A stretch of 64,000 nt of DNA from Phormidium ambiguum IAM M-71 (GTDB lineage: Bacteria; Cyanobacteriota; Cyanobacteriia; Cyanobacteriales; Aerosakkonemataceae). The DNA lies in NCBI RefSeq assembly GCF_001904725.1, contig NZ_MRCE01000005.1:128269-192268 (forward strand), read 5' to 3'. The position numbers and the translations under genes were made by a program. Shown here one piece after another: positions 36,325 through 44,315 of the stretch; the first letter of the stretch is position 1; each line of letters opens with the position of its first letter. Under the pieces are notes generated by a model. The model did not search any database. It had not been told where the DNA came from and worked only from the letters and a program-made list of their open reading frames with translations.

Positions 36325-39300
36325 TTATGTTTCCAAAATTTTTGTCTCAATCCATTTTATTATGTTGCTAATTAAATCAGCTTGACTCGGTGAAAATGTT
36401 TGCAAAAACCCCCATCCCCTAACCCCTTCCCCCGCAACGGAGGAAGGGGAATTATTCTTACTCCCCCTCTCCGTTGCGGAGAGGGGGTTGGGGGGTGAGG
36501 TAACAACACAAATCGCGCCATCAAATTTGCTCAAAGCTGTTAGAAATGTATCGCTAAATCCTGTGGGTGTGGCTGTGAGTGCTGTGGAATCGTAGCAGAT
36601 GAAAAACAGGGGAATTTCGCTATTGCGGCGCAGGTAATTCCAATAAAGTTTGAGTTTTTGCATTGTTTCTGGATACCCATTCTGCCACTCTGGACAATTT
36701 TGATTTAGCATCAGGTCGTAAATTTCTGGGGCGGGGTTTTCGGGGTCGATGATTTGGTCTATGTCGATGCAAATTAGCTTTACTTTGCTGCATAATTCCG
36801 GTTGATTGTTAATAGCTTCGGCAAGGACTTGGGGTAAGTTTGCTATGTTGAGGTTTGCTGTTGCGGTGTTGGTAAGGGTGTCTTGGTGCCAAGCTTGGTA
36901 GAAGTCGGGGTAGGGCAGATTTTGGGCGTAGTGCCAGATTAATTCGTAGTAGGCATAATCAATTTGCTGAGAGTTGTTGAAGTTGGATTTTAAGATTTTG
37001 ATGACGGAAAACTGCTTATCTGTCTGGATTTTTTTCAACCTTTCTGCCACTCCCCTACGGGTGTCATCATCAAGTTGCGGAGAATTGAGCAGTTGCACCA
37101 AAACATCGATCGCATTTTGATTGCCTGGGTCAATGTTGCTTAAGCTTTTTGCCACTTCCATACGGGTATTATCATTAAGTTGGTCACATTTGAGCAGTTG
37201 CACTAAAGCATCGATCGCATTTTGATTACCTGGCTCAATCTCCCCTAAGCTTTTTGCCACTTTCCAACGAAAGTAATAATCAAGATCAGAAGAATTGAGC
37301 AGTTGCACCAAAGTATCGATCGCATTTTGACTGCCTTGACCAATCTTCCCTAAGCTTTCTGTCACTTTCCAACGAAAGTAATCATCAAGATCGGAAGAAT
37401 TGAGCAGTTGCACTAAAGCATCGATCGCTTTTTGATTGCCTTGACCAATCTTCCCTAAGCTTTCTGCCACTTGCCTACGGGTGAAATCATCAAGTTGGTC
37501 AGATGAAAGCAGCTGCACCAAAGTATCGATCGCTTTTTGATTGCCTTGACCAATCTTCCCTAAGCTTTCTGCCACTCGCCTACGGATGAAATCATCAAGT
37601 TGGTCAGATGAAAGCAACTGCACCAAAGTATCGATCGCTTTTTGATTGCCTTGACCAATCTTCCCTAAGCTTTCTGCCACTTGCCTACGGGTGAAATCAT
37701 CAAGTTGGTCAGATGAAAGCAGTTGCACCAAAGTATCGATCGCTTTTTGATTGCCTTGACCAATGTCCCCTAAGCTGAATGCCACTAGCCTACAGGCGGA
37801 ATCTTCAAGCTGGGGGGAACTGAGCAGTTGAACCAAAGCGTCGATCGCTTTTTGATTACCTGGGTCTGGGTCAATCTTCCCTAAGCTTTCTGCCACTTGC
37901 CTACGGGTGAAATCCCTAAGTAGGGGAGAACTCAGCAGTTGCTCCAAAGTATCGATCACTTTTTGATTGCCTGGGTCAATCTTCCCTAAGCTTTCTGCCA
38001 CTTCCCAACGATAGTAATCATCAAGATTAGAAGAATTGAGCAGTTGCACTAAAGTATCGATCGCTTTTTGATTGCCTGGGTCAATCCCTAAGCTTACTGC
38101 CACTCGCCTACGGGTGAAATCCCTAAGTAGGGGAGAACTCAGCAGTTGCACTAAAGCATCGATCGCTTTTTGATTGCCTGGGTCAATTTTCCCTAAGATT
38201 TCTGCCACTTTCCAACGATAGTAATCGTCAAGATCGGAAGAATTAAGCAGTTGCACTAAAGTATTGATCGCTTTTTGATTGCCTTTACCAATGTTCCCTA
38301 AGCAGTATGCCACTTGCAAATGGGTGTCATCTTTAAGTTGGGGACAACTCAGCAGTTGCACTAAAGCATCGATCGCATTTTGATTGCCTTGACCAATTTT
38401 CCCTAAGCTTTCTGCCACTAGCCTACGGATGGAATCATCAAGATGGGTAGAACTCAGCAGTTGCACCAAAGCATCGATCGCATTTTGATTGTCTTGACCA
38501 ATCTTCCCTAAGCTTTCTGCCACTCGACTACGGGTGAAATCATCAAGTTGGTCAGATTTGAACAGTTGCACCAAAGTATTGATCGCTTTTGGGTGTTGCG
38601 TCTGTGGCAATGCTTCCCTAGCTGCATCGCTAATCGCATAGGAAAATTTTACCCACTCTTGTTTTTCAGAATCGAAATAACCAAAGCCCCACCTAACAAT
38701 TTGCTCTAGTACTTCATCTATTTGGTAATAATCCTTAAACTCAGCTATTGCAGCAGCAGCTAAAAAATAGGCTCGATATTCATAAAAGCCTTTATCTACA
38801 CAGTATATAGATTTAGAGAAGTTGCTATTTACATATAGATTCTGCCATTTTCCACATCCATCCTTAAAATCAACCAAAGCATCAATAAATTCCTCTTTCT
38901 GCTTTCCTTCTATCTCCCTTCGCCCCAACCACAGCAAAATTACCTCTCGCCACTGCCTCTCAAAAATGCGGTAACTGCAAGAAGAAACTGGGGGAATTTG
39001 GTGATTTAAGAAAAAGTGCCAATCCTCAATTGCACAAGCAGTGAAATATTCCTGAAACGTCGGATGGAAGAAAGCATAAACAGGCTTTCTCGTGCGGGTA
39101 TCCCTGTCAACTAAAACCAACCATCCCAATTCATCAGCTAAATTAAACCACACCTCCTCCATCTGCTCAATCGCAAATTCTTGCTCAATCCGAAACCGAT
39201 TCACGCTTTCCATTGCCGCTAAAGCCAACTTTGCCAAAGCTTGTTGAATCTGTTGTTTATCCCTCTGGTTTAATACTCGCTGTTTCTTTGCGAATTCCTC

Positions 39301-40644
39301 TTGTTTCCACTCAAAAAAATAGGTGGTAAACTGCTCGTAAAGTGCCGCCTTCGTTTCGGGCAATTCCTGTTCGGGTACGCACCAAGACTGACACAACATC
39401 GACAACCGCAGGGGATTGCATACCATTTTCCTAATATTATCTTTTCCCGGTTCTTTTAACTGTCTTGTTAAGCGTTTTCCCTGCTCTCGCCAAAAAGTTT
39501 CATTTCCAGCATCATGACTCGCTTGCTCAAACCACTGGCAAATAAACTTATCCACATCATCCGGTTCTAATGGCAAATTTTTGTAAATATCAAAATCCGT
39601 CAGCGGATTGCTAATCGCCGCATCCCAAACATTTAAACGGCAAGTTAGCACCACCCGCGCCTTACCCACCCAGTCTGTCAGTTGTTCCCGAATTCTCGTC
39701 AACGCCTCGATAGGGGAAGTCGCCGTCATTTCATCCACCCCATCCAACAGCAACCAAACCTTACCTTGACGGAATAGTTGTTTGAGAGCTTCTGTAATTT
39801 CTGGAGTGATATTCTGAGGAACAGGATGTATATATTCCAGTGCTTTTTCCAACCAATTATTCAATAAATAATCTTTTATTTCCCTATCCCGTAAATCTGC
39901 CAATCGAATACAAATGGGAAAATCCGATGATTTTTCATGCAACTGTTGGGCTAGTTCTCCTAACAGCGTAGTTTTCCCCGCACCCGGTTCGCCAATAATG
40001 GCAATATGCTTGCCTTTTTCGGTGTGATTTTCGGCAATAACTTTCTGGAAAAAAGCATCATCTTTATACTTTTCGACGATTTGCAGTTCTGGTTCTTTCT
40101 GGGGTGGCGAGTCTTCCCCTGTGGGGTTTATTCTGGGATTTGGTGTTTTGGGACGTTCCATTAATCCCAAGGGAACGTAAATATTTAATTCATATTGTTG
40201 TGTTGTTGCTTGGCGGCGGAGGTGTTGGGTTTCTAATACTTTGGTGCAGATTTCGCGCCAGTCAATGTTATCACTGCTCGGCTTTTTCTGCCAATTAGGA
40301 AATTTTGTCTCCCATAACCATTTAAAAGCTTGTTCCCAAGGGCTTTTACCTTTTGGCGATCGTCCTTGCTTTTTTTCATTAGATGATTCCCGAAGTATTA
40401 AACAACCATCTTTTTCTAAAACCTTATATATATTCTTCAACTCATCTTGGAGTTTCTGCGCCTTATCTGCTGGTTGTCTTGTCCAGTTAATAGAATTTGC
40501 GAGAGTGGTATTGTCTTGTCCTGCCTTACTCTCATCAAACCTATTCAAAAAAGCTTCTCGCGTGTCACCAAAAAATTCGTATTGGGTAGCTAGTTCCTCT
40601 AGAAATCGGCGCTTTTCCTCCGGCAAGTCTTCCTGCGCTGCCAT
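36325..40644 (-). CDS. NACHT-type STAND NTPase with HEAT-like repeats
   Basis: A 1439-residue protein. About 200 N-terminal residues are of unknown fold (effector or adaptor position). A NACHT domain follows, with Walker A IIGEPGAGKTTLL (Lys224) and Walker B KVWLLLDGVDEM (Asp301, Asp304), and winged-helix/arm segments run to about residue 680. Then come 15 tandem HEAT-like units of 35 residues (type QKAIDTLVQLLSSDQLDDF, then RRQVAESLGKIGQGN) and a C-terminal domain (LICIDIDQIIDPENPAPEIY). STAND NTPases sense a ligand with their repeat domain and oligomerise; bacterial NACHT proteins often act in phage defence. The last 60 codons include a translated dispersed repeat (VTSPPNPLSATERGSK). A BrnT/antitoxin pair follows 17 bp downstream. 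Confidence 0.88.
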   Translation of the reverse strand: MAAQEDLPEEKRRFLEELATQYEFFGDTREAFLNRFDESKAGQDNTTLANSINWTRQPADKAQKLQDELKNIYKVLEKDGCLILRESSNEKKQGRSPKGKSPWEQAFKWLWETKFPNWQKKPSSDNIDWREICTKVLETQHLRRQATTQQYELNIYVPLGLMERPKTPNPRINPTGEDSPPQKEPELQIVEKYKDDAFFQKVIAENHTEKGKHIAIIGEPGAGKTTLLGELAQQLHEKSSDFPICIRLADLRDREIKDYLLNNWLEKALEYIHPVPQNITPEITEALKQLFRQGKVWLLLDGVDEMTATSPIEALTRIREQLTDWVGKARVVLTCRLNVWDAAISNPLTDFDIYKNLPLEPDDVDKFICQWFEQASHDAGNETFWREQGKRLTRQLKEPGKDNIRKMVCNPLRLSMLCQSWCVPEQELPETKAALYEQFTTYFFEWKQEEFAKKQRVLNQRDKQQIQQALAKLALAAMESVNRFRIEQEFAIEQMEEVWFNLADELGWLVLVDRDTRTRKPVYAFFHPTFQEYFTACAIEDWHFFLNHQIPPVSSCSYRIFERQWREVILLWLGRREIEGKQKEEFIDALVDFKDGCGKWQNLYVNSNFSKSIYCVDKGFYEYRAYFLAAAAIAEFKDYYQIDEVLEQIVRWGFGYFDSEKQEWVKFSYAISDAAREALPQTQHPKAINTLVQLFKSDQLDDFTRSRVAESLGKIGQDNQNAIDALVQLLSSTHLDDSIRRLVAESLGKIGQGNQNAIDALVQLLSCPQLKDDTHLQVAYCLGNIGKGNQKAINTLVQLLNSSDLDDYYRWKVAEILGKIDPGNQKAIDALVQLLSSPLLRDFTRRRVAVSLGIDPGNQKAIDTLVQLLNSSNLDDYYRWEVAESLGKIDPGNQKVIDTLEQLLSSPLLRDFTRRQVAESLGKIDPDPGNQKAIDALVQLLSSPQLEDSACRLVAFSLGDIGQGNQKAIDTLVQLLSSDQLDDFTRRQVAESLGKIGQGNQKAIDTLVQLLSSDQLDDFIRRRVAESLGKIGQGNQKAIDTLVQLLSSDQLDDFTRRQVAESLGKIGQGNQKAIDALVQLLNSSDLDDYFRWKVTESLGKIGQGSQNAIDTLVQLLNSSDLDYYFRWKVAKSLGEIEPGNQNAIDALVQLLKCDQLNDNTRMEVAKSLSNIDPGNQNAIDVLVQLLNSPQLDDDTRRGVAERLKKIQTDKQFSVIKILKSNFNNSQQIDYAYYELIWHYAQNLPYPDFYQAWHQDTLTNTATANLNIANLPQVLAEAINNQPELCSKVKLICIDIDQIIDPENPAPEIYDLMLNQNCPEWQNGYPETMQKLKLYWNYLRRNSEIPLFFICYDSTALTATPTGFSDTFLTALSKFDGAICVVTSPPNPLSATERGSKNNSPSSVAGEGVRGWGFLQTFSPSQADLISNIIKWIETKILET
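36407..36503. repeat. C/G-rich palindromic repeat pair inside the NACHT gene
   Basis: Two adjacent palindromes (one CCTTCC..CG-N3-CG..GGAAGG, the other CCCCCTCTCCG-TTG-CGGAGAGGGGG). They are related to the elements at 12748 and 63945. Read on the minus strand they encode PPNPLSATERG and related residues in frame. Confidence 0.8.
37025..38605 (-). repeat. Array of 15 tandem 105-bp coding repeats
   Basis: The period is 105 bp (35 codons), with one unit of 34 and one of 37 codons. The three units at 37441-37545, 37546-37650 and 37651-37755 differ from each other at only one to a few positions, so part of the array was duplicated recently or is being homogenised. Confidence 0.9.
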
Positions 40645-40843
40645 GTAAGTAGAGATTTTATAAATATTTTATTCGGATTCTAGCACATTAAATTAAGCCG
40701 TCATAATACTTATACAAAAAAATATAAAAGTATTGTGCCTATTTAATTCTATTTATTTCTATTTGTCTGGTATTTGTTACTAATTTTATATCTATTTAAG
40801 CCCTTCTATTCTCAAAGAGTAGTTAATTTTGGGCTTTAAAACA

Positions 40844-41080
40844 ATGGTTAACAAACAGAAAAACTCTGGAAAGTTAGTTCAAAAATTTATTGCTGTTTCT
40901 TTGATAATTCAGGCAATAGTAATTGGAGTCAAAGGCAATATCGATGTGTTATTGGGGAACAATCCAATCGATGTCATTCAGTTAATGCTTGCTCAAGGTG
41001 TTGAGTTAATTATTAAAGCCTATAATGCGGAAAAAAGGATTGGTAAAAAGATCGATCGCACCAACAAACCCGGCGAATAG
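40844..41080 (+). CDS. Small hypothetical protein with one hydrophobic segment
   Basis: A 78-residue protein of unknown function starting MVNKQKNSGKLVQKFIAVSL. Residues 15-33 (FIAVSLIIQAIVIGVKGNI) are hydrophobic enough for one membrane helix, followed by an amphipathic stretch VIQLMLAQGVELIIKAYN and a basic tail. The ATG at 40844 is preferred to a TTG at 40829. It is divergent from the NACHT gene and followed by a good terminator, which supports it being a real transcription unit. Confidence 0.5.
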   Translation: MVNKQKNSGKLVQKFIAVSLIIQAIVIGVKGNIDVLLGNNPIDVIQLMLAQGVELIIKAYNAEKRIGKKIDRTNKPGE

Positions 41081-41099
41081 AATTCGCGGCTACACAAAC

Positions 41100-41121
41100 A
41101 AAACCCGCCTGCGCGGGTTTT
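41100..41121. terminator. Bidirectional terminator
   Basis: AAAACCCGC / GCGGGTTTT stem with a 4-base loop, followed by AATTTTG rightward and by GTTTGTTT leftward. It serves both the small protein gene (+) and the K+ channel gene (-). Confidence 0.85.
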
Positions 41122-41136
41122 AATTTTGAAATTTGT

Positions 41137-42228
41137 TCAAAGGTTCTGTTTGGGTAAACGCAGTTTCTTGGAAGTAAGGGGACTGAGAATTTGGTTAAGC
41201 AACCGCAATTGTTCTGGTGTACCCATGCAAATCATTGAATCTCCAGCTGAGAGAATTGTATCTGCTGTGGGGCCTCCAATTAAAGTACCGTCGGCGCGAC
41301 GAATTGCTACTACTAAAGCACCAGATTGACTTCGCAAACGTGCGTCTTTTAAAGTTTGACCGACATAAGGACAAACTTGGGGATCTAAAAGGAATTCTTC
41401 CATATAAAACGATCGATCGGTCCCCGTCAAAATCCCATCCACAAAATCCATTACTTGCGGTCTTAAAGCTGCGGCTGCCATGCGTTTCCCTCCTGTAATA
41501 TAAGGAGAAACTACGGCATCCGCGCCGCCACGTTGTAACTTTTTCACTGCTTCTTCTGTGCTCGCACGCGCGATCGTTCTCACTGCTGGATTGAGCGTTT
41601 TGGCTGAAAGCACCGTGTAAAGATTCTCTGCATCTGAAGGTAACGCCGCCACTAAACAAATCGCCCTTTCAATACCTACTTTGATTAAAGTTTCATCTAA
41701 TGTCGCGTCGCCTTGGACAGTAATATAACCCATTTGTTTGGCTAATTCCAGAGATTCGAGATTAAAATCGAGAACTATAAAAGAAATCCCTTCAGCCTGA
41801 AATTCCTGAGCAATTTGTTTGCCAGTACGTCCATATCCGCAAAGAATGTAATGTTCTGTCAAATTTTCAATCAAGCGTTTCTGTTGCCTCAGTTTTCTAC
41901 CTTCTTGAAAGTATCCTTGAATTATTGCTTCGGTAATTCTATTCACAATATAACCGATAATAATAATTCCTAATCCAATCAAAACTATAGTAAATATTCT
42001 ACCCCTAGATCCTAATGGTCTGGTTTCTCCATATCCAACTGTAGCCAGGGTAATTACTGTCATGTAGATAGCATCTAACCAATTCCATCCTTCGATGAAT
42101 CTATACCAGAGTGTACCTAACAGAAAGATAAAAATCATCGCAATCACCCCAGCAATTAGCTCTTTTTGCAAGCGGTTATACTTGCTTTCAATAGCTATTT
42201 GTGAAATGAATATATTTTTAGAACTCAC
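41137..42228 (-). CDS. Two-helix potassium channel with RCK (TrkA-N/TrkA-C) domains
   Basis: A 363-residue protein. The first membrane helix (ELIAGVIAMIFIFLLGTLWY) is followed by a pore loop with selectivity filter TVGYGE (residues 63-68) and a second helix (FTIVLIGLGIIIIGYIV). The cytosolic part has the RCK nucleotide-binding fold (LCGYGRTGKQIAQEFQAEG, DATLDETLIKVGIERA) and a TrkA-C domain (ALVVAIRRADGTLIGGP, GDSMICMGTP). This is the architecture of MthK-like gated K+ channels. It is likely gated by a nucleotide or ion bound to RCK. Confidence 0.93.
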   Translation of the reverse strand: MSSKNIFISQIAIESKYNRLQKELIAGVIAMIFIFLLGTLWYRFIEGWNWLDAIYMTVITLATVGYGETRPLGSRGRIFTIVLIGLGIIIIGYIVNRITEAIIQGYFQEGRKLRQQKRLIENLTEHYILCGYGRTGKQIAQEFQAEGISFIVLDFNLESLELAKQMGYITVQGDATLDETLIKVGIERAICLVAALPSDAENLYTVLSAKTLNPAVRTIARASTEEAVKKLQRGGADAVVSPYITGGKRMAAAALRPQVMDFVDGILTGTDRSFYMEEFLLDPQVCPYVGQTLKDARLRSQSGALVVAIRRADGTLIGGPTADTILSAGDSMICMGTPEQLRLLNQILSPLTSKKLRLPKQNL

Positions 42229-42573
42229 AGAAGTAGAAGCTTTTTGTTAGCTGTTTAATCATATACAAACGTAGAATACCAGTAGTACTGTTAAATTTGA
42301 TAGTCGGGAAATCAAAAATGTATATTAATTGGTAGAGCCGAGTTAATTGGGATAAATTTGGCTGAGAAGCCGATCCGTGTGAGAACTGGCAAGGATAAAC
42401 TGTTGCGGAAAGCACCACATAAATATTTAACCCAGAGTTACAATACCCAAATATGCAAAATTTTGGATCTTTAGCATATCCTGAAATACAGGTTTGGTAG
42501 CCTCGATCGATCTAGCTGACAACCAAACCAGTAAAATTGCATCGGAAAAAAGTTTTGAATTAAGGATTGAGCA
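42229..42573. promoter_or_regulatory. Divergent promoter region with a possible structured element
   Basis: About 345 bp between the K+ channel gene and argD. It includes a G+C-richer island at about 42336-42415 in an A+T-rich background, with a GGCT-GAGA-AGCC hairpin (42360-42371) and further self-complementary segments (GCAA..TTGC). It could be a leader RNA or small RNA on either strand; I recognise no known family. Confidence 0.35.
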
Positions 42574-43854
42574 GTGAGCATAGAAACTGTTGTTGAGAAG
42601 TCTAATATTACTACAGAGTCAGGATCGCAGATGAGCGTGTACGATCCGGCTAGCTTCGATCAATTTGTCATGTCCACTTATGGACGATTTCCCTTAGTTT
42701 TGGAAAAAGGGGAAGGTTGTCGAGTTTGGGATAATCAAGGACGCGAGTATTTAGATTTTGTAGCGGGAATTGCTACTTGTACTTTGGGACACGCGCATCC
42801 GGTAATGGTGGAAGCTGTAACTAAGCAAATTAAAACTTTGCATCATGTTTCTAACCTTTATTACAATTCACCCCAAGGTTTGCTGGCAAAATGGTTAGTA
42901 GAAAATTCTTGTGCCGATCGCGCTTTTTTCTGTAATTCTGGCGCAGAAGCAAATGAAGGCGCAATTAAATTAGCGAGAAAATATGCTCACACTGTTTTAG
43001 GAATTGATGAACCTGTAATTTTGACAGCAAACGCCAGTTTTCACGGACGGACTTTAGCCACAATTACTGCGACTGGACAACCAAAATATCAAAAGTATTT
43101 CGATCCTTTGGTACCAGGGTTTGAGTATGTGGATTATAACGATATTCAAGCAATTAAAAATGCGATCGGAGATATCGATACTGGAGACAGAAGAGTAGCA
43201 GCAATTCTCCTCGAAGCATTACAAGGAGAAGGCGGAGTTCGTCCCGGAGAAAAAGAATACTTCCAAGAAATTCGCCAAATTTGTGACGAAACTGGCATTC
43301 TTCTAATTATGGATGAAGTGCAAGTGGGAATGGGTCGCACTGGCAAATTGTGGGGATATGAAAATCTCGGAATTGAACCGGACATTTTCACTAGTGCTAA
43401 AGGTTTAGGTGGTGGAATTCCGATCGGTGCATTGTTATGTAAATCCAAATGTGACATTTTCCAACCCGGAGAACACGCCAGTACTTTTGGCGGAAATCCT
43501 TTTGCTTGCGCCGTTGCACTTGCCGTTTGTCAAACTTTGGAACAAGAAAACATTTTAGAAAACGTCCAACAACGTGGCGAACAATTACGTGCTGGCTTGA
43601 CAGAAATTGCTGTTAAATATCCCACTCAAATTACCGAAATTAGAGGCTGGGGTTTAATTAATGGCATGGAATTAAACGCCGAAATTAATTTAACTTCTGC
43701 TGATATCGTCAAAGCAGCAATGGCAGAAGGTTTGTTATTAGTTCCCGCCGGGCCAAAAGTTGTCCGCTTTGTTCCCCCATTAATTGTATCTGCTCAAGAA
43801 ATTAATACAGCAGTACAAGTTATCGGAAAAGTTATGGCAAATTTAACTGCGTAA
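42574..43854 (+). CDS. argD: Acetylornithine aminotransferase (class III)
   Basis: A 426-residue PLP enzyme converting N-acetylglutamate semialdehyde to N-acetylornithine in arginine synthesis. Motifs: FVAGIATCTLGHAHP, FFCNSGAEANEGAIKLARKY, the FHGRT segment, LIMDEVQVGMGRTG and TSAKGLGGGIPIGALL with the PLP lysine. The start is a GTG at 42574; an in-frame ATG at 42631 would remove a poorly conserved 19-residue N-terminus. A perfect hairpin follows at 43866. Confidence 0.94.
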   Translation: MSIETVVEKSNITTESGSQMSVYDPASFDQFVMSTYGRFPLVLEKGEGCRVWDNQGREYLDFVAGIATCTLGHAHPVMVEAVTKQIKTLHHVSNLYYNSPQGLLAKWLVENSCADRAFFCNSGAEANEGAIKLARKYAHTVLGIDEPVILTANASFHGRTLATITATGQPKYQKYFDPLVPGFEYVDYNDIQAIKNAIGDIDTGDRRVAAILLEALQGEGGVRPGEKEYFQEIRQICDETGILLIMDEVQVGMGRTGKLWGYENLGIEPDIFTSAKGLGGGIPIGALLCKSKCDIFQPGEHASTFGGNPFACAVALAVCQTLEQENILENVQQRGEQLRAGLTEIAVKYPTQITEIRGWGLINGMELNAEINLTSADIVKAAMAEGLLLVPAGPKVVRFVPPLIVSAQEINTAVQVIGKVMANLTA

Positions 43855-43865
43855 AAAGTACTGAA

Positions 43866-43902
43866 GTTTAGACTATCGCGCTCCTAGTGAGATAGTCTAA
43901 AC
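43866..43902 (+). terminator. Hairpin after argD
   Basis: A 12-bp perfect stem GTTTAGACTATC / GATAGTCTAAAC 11 bp after the argD stop. There is no U-run, so it may stabilise the transcript end and need not terminate by itself. Confidence 0.6.
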
Positions 43903-44009
43903 ATAGATTAAAAAGAAAAACAAGAGTTAATTATTTCAATAATTTATAATACCTATAAAATAGATAGAAATTAAAGTAAATTGGTTAATCTTGCATAAAT
44001 GTGTAATAC

Positions 44010-44120
44010 CAAATTCGCGTTAAAAACTCCTGTTATTCTTCAGTCTGCGTAGGCAGACTAAGTTTTGTTTAGACGCGGTTGCCAACGCCATAAGAGATAG
44101 GGGATAGCTAACTTGGTATC
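44010..44120. repeat. Dispersed element with AGTCTGC hairpin
   Basis: It contains AGTCTGC-GTAG-GCAGACT (44042-44059), then TTTAGACGCGGTTGCCAACG. The layout matches a common cyanobacterial intergenic element ('CAGTCTGCGTAGGCAGAC' type). Otherwise the region from 43903 to 44315 holds no visible gene, apart from the promoter of the next kinase gene. Confidence 0.55.
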
Positions 44121-44315
44121 CCATGCTACTTCCGCCGCATAGCAATTACTGAAGAGCTTACCAGCAAGCCTGAAATATAATTTGTGGAGTTTCCGCAAGT
44201 AATTTTTGTTCGCCTTTTCACCCTGCAAATTGCAGCTTATTCTAGTGATATTACTCTATAAATATCTCAGTCTTAATTTTGCATAACAGGCCACTAATAA
44301 CTGAGCAGTAAAACT

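Noticed and set aside
37025-38605. Regular repeats resembling a CRISPR array or satellite DNA
   Set aside because: The 105-bp period is exactly 35 codons of an open frame and encodes HEAT-like helices; there are no spacers or cas genes.
42336-42415. Thiamine pyrophosphate riboswitch upstream of argD
   Set aside because: CTGAGA and GGATAA strings are present, but the GGGTGC-type 5' half and the GAACCTGATCTGG helix are not, and argD has no link to thiamine.
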